DNA of 64,000 nt from assembly GCA_019240215.1 (NCBI GenBank), contig JAFAYQ010000036.1:1-64000 (forward strand), given 5' to 3'. The notes beneath the pieces were generated by a model. That model did not search any database and was not told the origin of the DNA. It saw only the letters and a list, made by a program, of their open reading frames with translations. The DNA is from Actinomycetota bacterium. Its GTDB lineage: Bacteria > Actinomycetota > Actinomycetes > Streptosporangiales > Streptosporangiaceae. Made by a program: the position numbers and the translations under genes. Of the stretch, positions 52,481-62,702 are shown one piece after another. Positions within the stretch are counted from its first letter, which is position 1. Each line of letters begins with the position of its first letter.

Positions 52481-53833
52481 TCAGTCGCGCTCGTCGCCGT
52501 TCTCGAAGACGGTCGGGATGGCCGGGTCCCCGCGCGACAGCTGCAACGCCTGCGGCGGCAGCTCCGCCAGCACCCGCCGGTGCCGCTCACGGGCCACCTC
52601 CAGCGGCTCCCGCCCCGCGATCTCCCCGTCGCGCACCAGCGGCACCAGCAGCTCCCGGTCGCCGGGCCGGGGATCGGGGTGGAACAGCTGAATGTCCTCC
52701 AGCCGGGCCACCCCGTACTCGTCGTGGTGCCGCATGGCCCACTTGCGCCCGCCGACCCCCGGCTTGCCCACCGAGCGCTTGGCCACCGGTCGCAACGGGC
52801 CGCCCCCGTTCGGCCCGTCCGACCGCGCCACCAGCTTGTAGACGAGTGCCGCGGTCGGCGCCCCGGATCCGGTCACCACCGAGGTCCCCACCCCGTAACC
52901 GTCGACCGGGGCGGACGCCAGCGCCGCGATCGAGTACTCGTCGAGGTCGCCGGTCAGCACGATGTGGGTGTTCTTGGCCCCGAGCTCGTCCAGCAGCGCC
53001 CGGACCTGGTGCGCCACCACCGGCAGGTCGCCGCTGTCGATGCGCACCGCGCCGAGGTCCGGCCCGGCCAGCTCGACCGCGGTCCGCACCGCCCGCGGCA
53101 CGTCGAACGTGTCCACCAGCAGCGTGGTCCCGTGGCCGAGGCTTTCCAGCTGGGTGGTGAAGGCGTGCCGCTCGTTGTCGTGGACCAGGGTGAACGCGTG
53201 CGCGCTGGTCCCGGCCGAGGGGACTCCGTACTGCCGGTGGGCCTGCAGGTTGGAGGTGGTGGCGAAGCCGGCCACGTAGGCGGCCCGGGCGCTGGCCACC
53301 GCGGCCAGCTCGTGGGTGCGCCGGGAGCCCATTTCGATCAGCGGGCGCTTCCCGGCCGCGTTCACCATCCGGGAGGCGGCCGAGGCGATCGCGCAGTCGT
53401 GGTTGAGGATCGACAGCGCGATCGTCTCGAGGATGACCGCCTCGGCGAACGTGCCCTCGACCACGACGATCGGAGAACCAGGGAAGTAGCAGTCTCCTTC
53501 GGCGTAGCCCCAGATGTTTCCGGTAAAACGGTATGATTCGAGGTACCGGAGCGTGACATCGTCCACGATGTCGGCCTCCCGGAGGAAGTCGAGATCAGCT
53601 GCGTCAAACCTGAACTGCTCAAGGGCGTCGAGCAGCCGGCCGGTGCCGGCCACGACGCCGTATCGTCGGCCGTGCGGCAGATGCCGGGCAAACACCTCGA
53701 ATATCGTCCGCCGATGCGCGGCGCCGCTGTGCAGGGCACCCTGGAGCATGGTCAGCTCGTAATGGTCGGTCAGCAGAGCAGTGCTGAGCCCGCCATTGGG
53801 TAGGGATGACTTGCTGTCCGCCAAATTCGTCAC
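52481..53833 (-). CDS. pncB: Nicotinate phosphoribosyltransferase (PncB)
   Basis: Joins nicotinate to PRPP in NAD salvage, downstream of PncA. 450 residues from the GTG at 53833, placed just before the conserved LLTDHYELTMLQGAL; the frame extends further but without resemblance to the family. FEVFARHLPHGRRYGV, GSRRTHELAAVASARAAYVA, RIDSGDL and the phosphate loop TGDLDEYSIAAL are typical. Divergent from clpS by 34 bp. Confidence 0.94.
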   Translation of the reverse strand: MTNLADSKSSLPNGGLSTALLTDHYELTMLQGALHSGAAHRRTIFEVFARHLPHGRRYGVVAGTGRLLDALEQFRFDAADLDFLREADIVDDVTLRYLESYRFTGNIWGYAEGDCYFPGSPIVVVEGTFAEAVILETIALSILNHDCAIASAASRMVNAAGKRPLIEMGSRRTHELAAVASARAAYVAGFATTSNLQAHRQYGVPSAGTSAHAFTLVHDNERHAFTTQLESLGHGTTLLVDTFDVPRAVRTAVELAGPDLGAVRIDSGDLPVVAHQVRALLDELGAKNTHIVLTGDLDEYSIAALASAPVDGYGVGTSVVTGSGAPTAALVYKLVARSDGPNGGGPLRPVAKRSVGKPGVGGRKWAMRHHDEYGVARLEDIQLFHPDPRPGDRELLVPLVRDGEIAGREPLEVARERHRRVLAELPPQALQLSRGDPAIPTVFENGDERD

Positions 53834-53867
53834 GAGTGGAAGACTACGGACTGGGAGGTAGGCACCA

Positions 53868-54158
53868 GTGAGCGTGGCACCCTCTGAGGTGGAGCTCCCG
53901 CAATCTGGCGAGCAGACCACGCCGGACACACCCTGGCTGACGATCGTCTGGAACGACCCCATCAACCTGATGGACTACGTCACCTACGTGTTCCAGACCG
54001 TGTTCGGCTACCCCAAGCCAAAGGCGAGGAAGCTGATGCTCGACGTGCACCACAAGGGCCGGGCGGTGGTCGCCGCCGGCGCTCGTGAATCGATGGAGCA
54101 CAACGTCGAGATCCTGCACGGCTACGGCCTGTGGGCCACCGTTTCCTCCGACTCCTGA
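53868..54158 (+). CDS. clpS: ClpS adaptor for N-degron proteolysis
   Basis: 96 residues. Delivers proteins with destabilising N-terminal residues to ClpC/ClpA-ClpP. Core: [20 protein letters not shown], then [23 protein letters not shown] start at 53868 with GGGAGG ahead. Followed 19 bp later by the DUF2017 gene, the standard actinobacterial pairing. Confidence 0.94.
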   Translation: MSVAPSEVELPQSGEQTTPDTPWLTIVWNDPINLMDYVTYVFQTVFGYPKPKARKLMLDVHHKGRAVVAAGARESMEHNVEILHGYGLWATVSSDS

Positions 54159-54177
54159 GCCGGGAAACTTTTTATAT

Positions 54178-54828
54178 ATGGATGCATTCCGCCGGTCGAA
54201 CGGCGGCGTACGGACCAAGTTCGACGCTCCCGAAGCCGCTCTCCTGCGCAGCCTGATCGAGCAGGTCGTGTCGCTGCTAGACGACGCCGACGAGGGCCGC
54301 GCCGACCCGGCCTTCGAGACCGGCCCGGTTGAGCCCGGGCAGGTCAGCCCGGGCCGGGACGCCGGTCCCGGTCACCCCGACGAAATCCTCGACTCCAGCG
54401 TGCACGACATCCCGGGGGCGGCCGAGCTGGACGCGATGATGGGCTTCAGCCCGCGCACCCGGGCCCCGCTCGACCCGGCCCTGGCCCGGCTGCTGCCCGA
54501 CGCCTACCGCGACGACCCGGACGCTTCGGGTGAGTTCCGCCGCTACACCGAGCAGTCGCTGCGCTCGGGCAAGCAGGAGACCGCGCGGACGGTGCTGGAC
54601 ACCCTGCCGGCCGACGGCGGCCCGGTCAAGCTGTCCCGCGACCAGGCCCAGGCCTGGCTGCGGACGCTGAACGACGTGCGGCTGACCCTCGGCGTCCGGC
54701 TCGGGGTGACCGAGGAGTTCGAGGACGAGTGGCGCCAGCTCGACCCGCTCGACCCGCGGGCGACCGCGTTCGAGGTCTACGCCTGGCTCGGCGACGTCCA
54801 GGAAAGCCTCGTCCAGGCCCTCAGTTAG
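54178..54828 (+). CDS. DUF2017 domain protein
   Basis: 216 residues. The N-terminus FRRSNGGVRTKFDAPEAALL and the C-terminal QAWLRTLNDVRLTLGVRLGV fit DUF2017, a family found after clpS in actinobacteria; function unknown. ATG start at 54178. The A/T-rich TTTTTATAT right before the start is odd for this genome. Confidence 0.85.
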   Translation: MDAFRRSNGGVRTKFDAPEAALLRSLIEQVVSLLDDADEGRADPAFETGPVEPGQVSPGRDAGPGHPDEILDSSVHDIPGAAELDAMMGFSPRTRAPLDPALARLLPDAYRDDPDASGEFRRYTEQSLRSGKQETARTVLDTLPADGGPVKLSRDQAQAWLRTLNDVRLTLGVRLGVTEEFEDEWRQLDPLDPRATAFEVYAWLGDVQESLVQALS

Positions 54829-54844
54829 CCTCGGTGTTGCCTCG

Positions 54845-54858
54845 GGGGCCCAGGCCCC
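54845..54858. terminator. Short GC hairpin after DUF2017
   Basis: GGGGCC and GGCCCC flank CA, followed at 54865-54874 by the palindrome CCCCCGGGGG. It probably separates the clpS-DUF2017 transcript from the mec-cysO-cysM transcript. Confidence 0.4.
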
Positions 54859-54897
54859 TAGACCCCCCGGGGGCTGCGCCCCATTAAGCTCGAATAC

Positions 54898-55311
54898 ATG
54901 CTGTCGATAAGCCGCGAGCTCCACGACAAGATCGTCGCGCACGCTCGCGCCGACCACCCGGACGAGGCCTGCGGGGTCATCGCCGGTCCGGAAGGCAGCG
55001 ACCGGCCCGAGCGGTTCATCCCGATGATGAACGCCGAGCGGTCCCCGACCTTCTACCGGTTCGATTCGATGGAGCAGTTCCAGGTGTGGAAGGAGATGGA
55101 CGAACGGGACGAGGAGCCGGTCGTCATCTACCACTCGCACACCGCCACCGAGGCCTACCCGTCCCGGACCGACGTCTCCTACGCCAGCGAACCGGGCGCC
55201 CACTACGTGCTGGTCTCCACCCGCGACCCGGAAACCGCCGGCTTCCGGTCCTACCGGATCACCGGCGACGTGATCACCGAGGAGCCGGTCGAGATCACCG
55301 ACGTGGAATGA
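54898..55311 (+). CDS. mec: Mec-type JAMM/MPN+ metalloprotease of the CysO pathway
   Basis: 137 residues. Zinc protease that in Mycobacterium tuberculosis (Rv1334) frees cysteine from the CysO-cysteine adduct. JAMM residues are present: Glu23 in DEACGVIAG, the HSH of YHSHTATEAYPS, and the S...D of SRTDVSYA. It heads a mec-cysO-cysM set. No strong ribosome-binding site precedes the ATG at 54898. Confidence 0.92.
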   Translation: MLSISRELHDKIVAHARADHPDEACGVIAGPEGSDRPERFIPMMNAERSPTFYRFDSMEQFQVWKEMDERDEEPVVIYHSHTATEAYPSRTDVSYASEPGAHYVLVSTRDPETAGFRSYRITGDVITEEPVEITDVE

Positions 55312-55390
55312 TCCCGGCGGACACCTAGTTGGACGCTACGGGACGGATCCCGTCCCGGCAGCCCCGCATTTGCACACTATGGAGTTATTG

Positions 55391-56636
<1,246 letters not shown>

Positions 56637-56673
56637 TCCAGTTCTTGACGGCCGGTCGCCCTATTCTGCTGGA

Positions 56674-57450
56674 ATGCGGCTGACCATTCTCGGGTGCTCC
56701 GGCAGTTTCCCTGGCCCGGAGAGCCCCGCCTCCGGCTACCTGCTCGAAGCGGAGGGTTTCCGGCTCGTCCTCGACCTCGGCAACGGCGCGCTGGGCGTGC
56801 TGCAGCGGCACGCCGACCTCTACAGCATCGACGCGGTGGCCCTGAGCCACCTGCACGCCGACCACTGCCTCGACATGTGCGGTTACTGGGTCGCGCGGCG
56901 GTACGCCCCGGGCGGCCCGCAGCCCGCGATCCCCTGCTACGCGCCTGACCGGGCGGCCGAGCGGCTCACCCTGGCCTACGGCCTCGAGCCGGATCCCGGC
57001 CCGGGCATGGCCGACGCCTTCACCTTCCACACGCTGGCCCCGGGCACCCGGCCGATCGGCCCGTTCCAGGTCACCACCGCCCGGATGAACCACCCGGTCG
57101 AGACCTACGGCTTCCGGATCGAGCACGGCGGCCGGGTGCTGGCCTACTCGGCCGACACCGGCCTCTCCGACGCCCTGGTCGAACTGGCCCGCGACGCCGA
57201 CCTGCTGTTGTGCGAGGCCACGTTCGCCGACGGGCCGGACCTGCGGCCGAACCTGCACCTGAGCGGCCGCCAGGCCGCCGAGCACGCGGTTCGCGCCCGG
57301 GCCCGGCACCTGGTGCTCACCCACCTGGCCCCGGATGTCGACAAGCAGCGCTCCTACGCCGAGGCCGGGGCGGTGTTCGGCGGCCCGATCTCGCTGGCCG
57401 CCTCCGGGCAGACCTTCGAGCTCGCGCCGTCGGACCCGCTACCCCTTTAG
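56674..57450 (+). CDS. MBL-fold cyclic-nucleotide phosphodiesterase (Rv1339-like)
   Basis: 258 residues, metallo-beta-lactamase fold: [20 protein letters not shown], the zinc motif [14 protein letters not shown], and the later ligands [19 protein letters not shown] and [10 protein letters not shown]. Rv1339 of M. tuberculosis, with the same place before rph, is an atypical class II cyclic-nucleotide phosphodiesterase. Rhomboid and murI, present between cysM and this gene in mycobacteria, are absent here. ATG start at 56674. Confidence 0.85.
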   Translation: MRLTILGCSGSFPGPESPASGYLLEAEGFRLVLDLGNGALGVLQRHADLYSIDAVALSHLHADHCLDMCGYWVARRYAPGGPQPAIPCYAPDRAAERLTLAYGLEPDPGPGMADAFTFHTLAPGTRPIGPFQVTTARMNHPVETYGFRIEHGGRVLAYSADTGLSDALVELARDADLLLCEATFADGPDLRPNLHLSGRQAAEHAVRARARHLVLTHLAPDVDKQRSYAEAGAVFGGPISLAASGQTFELAPSDPLPL

Positions 57451-57469
57451 GCTCGATAGTCTGGCGGGC

Positions 57470-58189
57470 ATGGCCCGACCCGACGGACGTTCCGCGACCG
57501 ACCTGCGCCCGGTGAAGCTGACCCGCGGCTGGCTTGACCACGCCGAAGGCTCCGTGCTGGTGGAGTTCGGCGCCACCCGGGTGCTGTGCGCCGCCAGCGT
57601 CCAGGAGGACGTGCCGCGCTGGCGCCGCGGCAGCGGGCTCGGCTGGGTGACGGCCGAGTACGCGATGCTGCCGCGGGCGACCAACACCCGCAACGACCGG
57701 GAGTCGGTCAAGGGCCGGATCGGCGGCCGCACCCACGAGATCTCCCGGCTGGTGGGCCGGGGCCTGCGCGCCTGCGTGGACTTCAAGGCGCTGGGGGAGA
57801 ACACCATCGTCATCGACTGCGACGTGCTGCAGGCCGACGGCGGCACCCGGACCGCCGCCATCACCGGCGGCTACGTGGCGCTGGCCGACGCCGTCTCCTA
57901 CCTGCGGGGCCGCGGCCGCCTGCCGGGCGACCCGCTGGTCACGTCGGTGGCCGCCGTCAGCGTCGGCATCATCGACGGCGAGCCGCGGCTGGACCTGAAC
58001 TACGCCGAGGACAGCACCGCCGAGACCGACATGAACGTGGTCTGCACCGGCGAGGGCGAGTTCGTCGAAGTGCAGGGGACGGCCGAGCGGGAGCCGTTCA
58101 GCCGCGAGATGCTGGGCCGCCTGCTCGACCTGGCCGTGGCCGGCTGCGGCGAGCTGACCAGCCTTCAGCAGGCGGCCCTGTCCGCATGA
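57470..58189 (+). CDS. rph: RNase PH
   Basis: Phosphorolytic 3' exoribonuclease that trims tRNA precursors. 239 residues from the ATG at 57470. Marks: [53 protein letters not shown], and [20 protein letters not shown]. Its stop overlaps the rdgB start (ATGA at 58186-58189). Confidence 0.96.
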   Translation: MARPDGRSATDLRPVKLTRGWLDHAEGSVLVEFGATRVLCAASVQEDVPRWRRGSGLGWVTAEYAMLPRATNTRNDRESVKGRIGGRTHEISRLVGRGLRACVDFKALGENTIVIDCDVLQADGGTRTAAITGGYVALADAVSYLRGRGRLPGDPLVTSVAAVSVGIIDGEPRLDLNYAEDSTAETDMNVVCTGEGEFVEVQGTAEREPFSREMLGRLLDLAVAGCGELTSLQQAALSA

Positions 58190-58803
58190 CCGATCGGCTC
58201 GTGCTCGCCACCCACAACGCCGCCAAGGTAGTAGAGCTGCGGCGCATCCTGGCCGCCGCCGGGGTGCCGGTCGCGCTGAGCGGCCTGGACGAGTTCCCGG
58301 GTGCGCCCGAAGTGGCCGAGACCGGGCTCACGTTCGCCGAGAACGCGTTGCTCAAGGCCCGGGCGATCACCGCCTTCACCGGCTTGCCGGCCGTCTCCGA
58401 CGACTCCGGCCTGTGCGTCGACGTGCTCAACGGCATGCCCGGCATCTTCTCCGCCCGCTGGGCCGGCCGCCACGGCGACGACCCCGCCAACCTCGACCTG
58501 GTGCTGGCCCAGATCGCCGACATCGCCGAGCCCGGCCGCGGCGCCCACTTCGCCTGCGCGGCCGCCCTGGCCCTGCCGGACGGCCGCGAGGGGGTGGCCG
58601 AGGGCCGCCTGGACGGGTCGCTGACCTTTGCCCCCCGCGGCACCGGCGGCTTCGGCTACGACCCGATCTTCGTCCCCGACGGCGGCCAGCAGACCACGGC
58701 CGAGCTCAGCCCGGCGGCCAAGGACGCGATCAGCCACCGGGGCCGCGCGTTCCGGGCCCTGGTCCCGGTCATCAGCGCCGAGCTCGGCCTGGCCCCGGCT
58801 TAA
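58186..58803 (+). CDS. rdgB: RdgB/Ham1 XTP/dITP pyrophosphatase
   Basis: Removes deaminated purine nucleotides (dITP, XTP). 205 residues. [71 protein letters not shown] and [10 protein letters not shown] are all present. Coupled to rph by the 4-bp overlap. Its TAA stop overlaps the TAA of the opposite lipoprotein gene by 3 bp within TTAA (58800-58803). Confidence 0.96.
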   Translation: MTDRLVLATHNAAKVVELRRILAAAGVPVALSGLDEFPGAPEVAETGLTFAENALLKARAITAFTGLPAVSDDSGLCVDVLNGMPGIFSARWAGRHGDDPANLDLVLAQIADIAEPGRGAHFACAAALALPDGREGVAEGRLDGSLTFAPRGTGGFGYDPIFVPDGGQQTTAELSPAAKDAISHRGRAFRALVPVISAELGLAPA

Positions 58804-59726
58804 GAGCTGGACGTACCGGATCCGGAACTGGAGCCGCCGAGCTCGCTGGCCGGCACGGTCGCGACCTGGGCCGCGGGCGGCACCGACACGCTGACCGGCT
58901 GGTTGATCGAGGTCACCACGATGGTCGAGGCGACCGACTCGCTGGTGCCCTTGGCCGCGGTGACGACCTTGCGGACCTGCTGCTGGCCGTCCAGCCAGAC
59001 GGTGAAGTTCTCACTGGTCAGGCCCTGCTGCTGCAGCTGTGAGGCGATCTTGCTGCGGCTGGCGGCGGGTAGCTTGGCCAGGCCGGCGCTGATCGGGTAG
59101 GTGCCGGTGTACTCGGTGGTCGGCACCCCGTCGACGGTGGCCGTGCCCACCTTCTTCACATTGGTGGAACTGGACAGCATCTGGGTCTGCAGCAACGGGT
59201 CGTTGCTGCCGTTCTGGATCAGCTGGCTGAAGCTGGCCCCGGCCGCCTTGGACAGCTCGGAGGCCGGGATCTCGACCCACGGCTTACCGGTCTGGCGGGC
59301 CAGCTCAGCCATCTTCAGGTAGAGCCCGCTGCTGTTGACGATCTCCTGGATGCCGCCCTGGATCTGGTTGCCCGAGATGGTGACGGACCCGAAATCGGCC
59401 ACCGCCAGCGGGCTGGGCCTGGTCTGCTCCTGCAGCGTGCCGGAGATCGCCGTGTCCGCCGTGCCGGTGGTCTTCACGGTCACGTCGGCCGCGAACGAGG
59501 TGGCCTTCTGGGCCCGTTCGGCCGCCAGCCTGACGGCCTGCGCCGCGGTGACCGAACTGCCCCGGTTCCCGCCCGCCGTCGCCGACGGAGATGCGGGCTT
59601 GCTGCTCCCCGCGGTCGCCGTGCTCTTGGCCGAACCGGCCGAGCAGCCGGCCACCGCCAGCGCCCCGGCCGTGAGCGCGACGGCCCCCCAGCGCGCCTTC
59701 CGCATCCCCCGTTGTTGCGGCGTCAT
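58800..59726 (-). CDS. Secreted lipoprotein, LppX/LprG-like
   Basis: 308 residues. Type II signal peptide with lipobox LAVAGC (Cys ~28), then a Ser/Thr/Ala-rich linker and a ~230-residue domain with FAADVTVKTTGTADTAISG, GLYLKMAELARQTGKPWVEI and VDGVPTTEYTGTYP, patterns seen in the LppX/LprAFG lipid-carrier type fold. A membrane-anchored sensor or lipid shuttle is possible. The C-terminus is Gly/Ser-rich. An ATG at 59705 (seven residues in) is an alternative start. Confidence 0.82.
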   Translation of the reverse strand: MTPQQRGMRKARWGAVALTAGALAVAGCSAGSAKSTATAGSSKPASPSATAGGNRGSSVTAAQAVRLAAERAQKATSFAADVTVKTTGTADTAISGTLQEQTRPSPLAVADFGSVTISGNQIQGGIQEIVNSSGLYLKMAELARQTGKPWVEIPASELSKAAGASFSQLIQNGSNDPLLQTQMLSSSTNVKKVGTATVDGVPTTEYTGTYPISAGLAKLPAASRSKIASQLQQQGLTSENFTVWLDGQQQVRKVVTAAKGTSESVASTIVVTSINQPVSVSVPPAAQVATVPASELGGSSSGSGTSSS

Positions 59727-59885
59727 GACTGTCCCTCCAGGCCTCGATGTCGGTCATGCGTCCATACCCGGACCATCTGTATCAAACAATTCCGCCCGTC
59801 CTGGCTGGTTCGGCCGGGCCGCCCCCGCCGGCCAGGAGCGATAACGTGGGAGCAGCACTCGCTGACGAGATCCCAAGGAGCGCCC

Positions 59886-60359
59886 GTGACCGAGCAGCGC
59901 CTGGCCCCTGGTGACGAAGCCCCGGATTTCACGCTGCCGGACGCCGACGGCCATCCCGTCAGCCTGGCCTCCTACCGCGGCCAGCAGGTCATCGTCTACT
60001 TCTACCCGGCCGCGATGACTCCGGGCTGTACCAAGGAGGCGTGCGACTTCCGCGACCGCGGGCCCGACCTGGCCGGCGCGGGCACCGCGGTGCTCGGCAT
60101 CTCCCCCGACAAGCCGGAGAAGCTGGCCAAGTTCCGCGACCAGGAGCAGCTCACGTTCCCGCTGCTGTCCGACCCGGACCACGCGGTCGAGCAGGCCTAC
60201 GGCGCCTACGGCGAGAAAATGATGTACGGCAAGAAGACCGTGGGCGTGATCCGCTCCACGTTCGTCATCGACGCCGACGGCAAGATCGCGCAGGCCCTCT
60301 ACGGCGTCAAGGCCACCGGCCACGTCGACCGGCTGCTGCGCGACCTGCTCCCCAGCTGA
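59886..60359 (+). CDS. bcp: Bcp-type thioredoxin-dependent thiol peroxidase
   Basis: 157-residue peroxiredoxin reducing hydroperoxides. APDFTLPDADG, then FYPAAMTPGCTKEACDFRD with the peroxidatic Cys; the second Cys five residues later is the usual Bcp resolving position. IRSTFVIDADGKI closes the core. GTG start at 59886 with AAGGAG six bases before. Followed by tRNA-Leu. Confidence 0.95.
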   Translation: MTEQRLAPGDEAPDFTLPDADGHPVSLASYRGQQVIVYFYPAAMTPGCTKEACDFRDRGPDLAGAGTAVLGISPDKPEKLAKFRDQEQLTFPLLSDPDHAVEQAYGAYGEKMMYGKKTVGVIRSTFVIDADGKIAQALYGVKATGHVDRLLRDLLPS

Positions 60360-60365
60360 ACACCC

Positions 60366-60452
60366 GCGGGCGTGGCGAAATTGGCATACGCGCCAGGTTT
60401 AGGTCCTGGTGGTGGAGACACCGTGGGGGTTCGAGTCCCCCCGCCCGCACCA
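60366..60452 (+). tRNA. tRNA-Leu (anticodon UAG)
   Basis: Acceptor arms GCGGGCG (60366-60372) and CGCCCGC (60442-60448), discriminator A and encoded CCA. The anticodon stem CCAGG/CCTGG encloses TTTAGGT, with the anticodon TAG at 60400-60402. The long variable arm (TGGTGGAGACACCG) marks a class II Leu tRNA. TTCGAGT forms the T loop. Confidence 0.97.
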
Positions 60453-60457
60453 TCCGC

Positions 60458-60841
60458 TCAGCCGTCGGCGCGCGCCTGAGCCGAAGCGGTCGCGGCCGCG
60501 GCTTCCTGGAAGTCGACGATGGCCTCGCCGTGGTCGCGGGCCCAGTTCGTCAGCACCTCGATCGGCTCGATGAGGGTCTGGCCGAGGTCGGTCAGCCGGT
60601 ACTCGACCGCCCGGGGCGCTTCGGCGTGCCGTTCGACCAGGCCGTACTGCTGCAGTCGGCGCAGCGTCTGGGTGAGGACCTTGCGCGAGATGCCGCCGAT
60701 GAGGGCGGCCAGCTCGCCGTGCCGGCGCGGCTGACGGCTGAGCCCGAACAGCACCAGCACCGCCCACTTGTCGGAGATGATCTCGACCGCCAGGCGGGTG
60801 GGGCAGTCGGCCAGGAAGGCCGTGCCCGCCGTGTCCTGCAT
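60458..60841 (-). CDS. HxlR-family winged-helix regulator
   Basis: 127 residues from the ATG at 60841; the longer frame to 60907 reads into the shared promoter. VEIISDKWAVLVLFGLSRQP, RHGELAALIGGISRKVLTQT and LRRLQQYGLVERHA are the HxlR core. Its only N-terminal Cys (ADCPTRLAVE) is at the position used for redox or aldehyde sensing in several HxlR proteins. Divergent from the quinone reductase, its probable target. Confidence 0.9.
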   Translation of the reverse strand: MQDTAGTAFLADCPTRLAVEIISDKWAVLVLFGLSRQPRRHGELAALIGGISRKVLTQTLRRLQQYGLVERHAEAPRAVEYRLTDLGQTLIEPIEVLTNWARDHGEAIVDFQEAAAATASAQARADG

Positions 60842-60924
60842 GAAATCGAAGGTACCAGGAGGTAACCGGCGGCTTCGTAACGTCGGCTGCGAGCAGCGCA
60901 ACCGCACCAGGCGAAGGAGTCACC

Positions 60925-61905
60925 ATGCCCAGAGTCGTCGTGTTCGACGAGTTCGGCGGCCCGGAGGTCTTGCACGTGGTCGACGAGCCGGTCACCGGGC
61001 CCGCCGCCGGTGAGGTGCGGGTCCGGATCGAGGCGTTCGCGGTCAACCCGCTCGATCAGCTGATGCGGTCCGGCACCTCGCCCGCCCCCGTCACCCTGCC
61101 GCACGCCCGCCTGGGCGTCGAGGCGACCGGTGTCATCGACGCGCTCGGCCCCGGGGTCACCGGGTGGCAGGCCGGCGATCCGGTCGTCATCACCGCCATT
61201 CCCGACGCCAGCGTCCGCGGCAGCTACGCCGAGTACACCACGGTCCCCGCCAGCCGGGTCATCGCCCGGCCGCCCGGGCTCTCGGTCACCGAGGCGGCGG
61301 CGATCTGGGTCGGGTACTCGACCGCCTACGGCGCGCTGGTCGAGAAGGCCGGGATGCGGCCCGGCGACCACGTCCTCATCACGGCCGCGTCGGGCGGGGT
61401 CGGCCGGGCGGCGATGCAGATCGCCAACCAGCTCGGCGCGGTGCCGATCGCCGTCACCCGGCACACCGCCAAGCAGGACGACCTGCGGGCGGCGGGCGCC
61501 GCCGCGGTCGTCGCCACCGACCAGCAGGACATCGCTGCGGCCGTCCGCCAGTACACCGGCGGGACCGGGGCCGACATCATCCTCGACCTGGTCATGGGCC
61601 CCGGCCTCGCTGATCTGGTAAAAGCGGCCCGCCCCGAGGCGACGCTGGTCGCCGCGGGCTCCCTGGACTCCCGGCCCGCGCCGTTCCCGAACGCGCCGCT
61701 CACGATCTACCGGTACCGGAGCTTCGCCCACACCCTCGACCCGGTCGTGGTCAAGCGGATGGCGGCCTTCCTGAACGCCGGCGTCCGCCTCGGTGCCCTG
61801 CGGCCCGCCGTCGGCGAGGTGTTCACCCTCGACGACGTCGCCGAGGCCCACCGTCACCTCGAGCAGGGGCGGCACGAGGGGGAGAAGATCGTCGTCACCG
61901 CCTAG
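60925..61905 (+). CDS. Zinc-independent quinone oxidoreductase (MDR family)
   Basis: 326 residues. VFDEFGGPEVLHVVDEPVTG start, the NPLDQLMRSG segment, GVEATGVIDALGPGVTGWQA, and the NADPH Rossmann motif ITAASGGVGRAAMQIANQLG. It lacks the zinc-binding Cys cluster, so it is QOR-like. Reduces quinones or enones with NADPH. ATG start at 60925 with GAAGGAG upstream. Confidence 0.92.
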   Translation: MPRVVVFDEFGGPEVLHVVDEPVTGPAAGEVRVRIEAFAVNPLDQLMRSGTSPAPVTLPHARLGVEATGVIDALGPGVTGWQAGDPVVITAIPDASVRGSYAEYTTVPASRVIARPPGLSVTEAAAIWVGYSTAYGALVEKAGMRPGDHVLITAASGGVGRAAMQIANQLGAVPIAVTRHTAKQDDLRAAGAAAVVATDQQDIAAAVRQYTGGTGADIILDLVMGPGLADLVKAARPEATLVAAGSLDSRPAPFPNAPLTIYRYRSFAHTLDPVVVKRMAAFLNAGVRLGALRPAVGEVFTLDDVAEAHRHLEQGRHEGEKIVVTA

Positions 61906-61923
61906 GGACCGGGCCCGCCGCCC

Positions 61924-62601
61924 TCACCGGCCGTCGACGGCGGTCAGCCCGGTCAGGATCACGTCGATCTGCCACCGCAGCTGCTGCTGGTGCTGCTCGG
62001 GCGAGACGCTGCGCTCGGGCACCCGGTCCAGGGCGGCCCCGGTGACGAACAACCCCAGCAGGTCGAGCGCGGCCGGAAGGGTGGCTTCGCGCAGGCCGCC
62101 CTCGCGCAGCAAGCCGCGGACCCGGTCGGTCACCACCCTGGCGTTGGGCCCGTCCGGGACGGTGGTCAGCGCGACCCGGGCCAGCCCGCCGTGGCCGCTG
62201 GCCGCCCGGACCGATGCCAGCAGCAGCCCGGTCAGCCGGTCCCGCCAGTCACCGGCGGGCAGCTTGGCCGCCGCCACCCCGGCCATCGCCCGGTCGAACA
62301 TCTCCTCCAGCAGGTCTTCCCGGTTCCGGAAGTACACGTAGAGGGCCGAGGCGCTGGTGTCGAGCTCCTCGGCCACCCGCCGCATGCTCACCGCGTCCAG
62401 CCCCTGCCGCTCGGCCACCGCCAGCGCCGCCTCGGCGATCGCCGCCCGGCTCAGCTCCGGCCGCACCGGCCCGCCCCGCCGGCTGACCGGCTGCCGCTCA
62501 CTCGCGCGGCCTGCCCGGCTGGCCGCCCGGGCCGGTCCGCCGGCTGACCGGCTCGCGCGCGGCCCTTCCGGTCGGCTCGCCTGCGGCCCTTCCGGCCGCA
62601 T
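61924..62601 (-). CDS. TetR-family repressor with Arg/Pro-rich N-terminal extension
   Basis: 225 residues from the ATG at 62601; a GTG at 62622 is also possible. Before the helix-turn-helix (VSMRRVAEELDTSASALYVY) comes a ~45-residue basic extension with repeats such as RPEGPQASRPEGPRASR. Such extensions can strengthen DNA binding. Divergent from an MFS gene, with matching operator-like repeats between. Confidence 0.88.
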   Translation of the reverse strand: MRPEGPQASRPEGPRASRSAGGPARAASRAGRASERQPVSRRGGPVRPELSRAAIAEAALAVAERQGLDAVSMRRVAEELDTSASALYVYFRNREDLLEEMFDRAMAGVAAAKLPAGDWRDRLTGLLLASVRAASGHGGLARVALTTVPDGPNARVVTDRVRGLLREGGLREATLPAALDLLGLFVTGAALDRVPERSVSPEQHQQQLRWQIDVILTGLTAVDGR

Positions 62602-62644
62602 GATCTGTTCCCGCTCACCCACGTCCCCGATCTTAAGTCGTTGC

Positions 62645-62687
62645 GAACATCGTCTCCCAACGTACACTGTTCGTTAAAGAACATCGT
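62645..62687. promoter_or_regulatory. Operator-like repeats between TetR and MFS genes
   Basis: GAACATCGT occurs at 62645-62653 and 62679-62687 in the same orientation, 34 bp apart. The second overlaps the inverted repeat GTTCGTTAAAGAAC (62669-62682). The stretch is A/T-rich and adjoins the MFS ribosome-binding site GGGAGG at 62693-62698. Confidence 0.55.
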
Positions 62688-62702
62688 TCACTGGGAGGCG
62701 TG

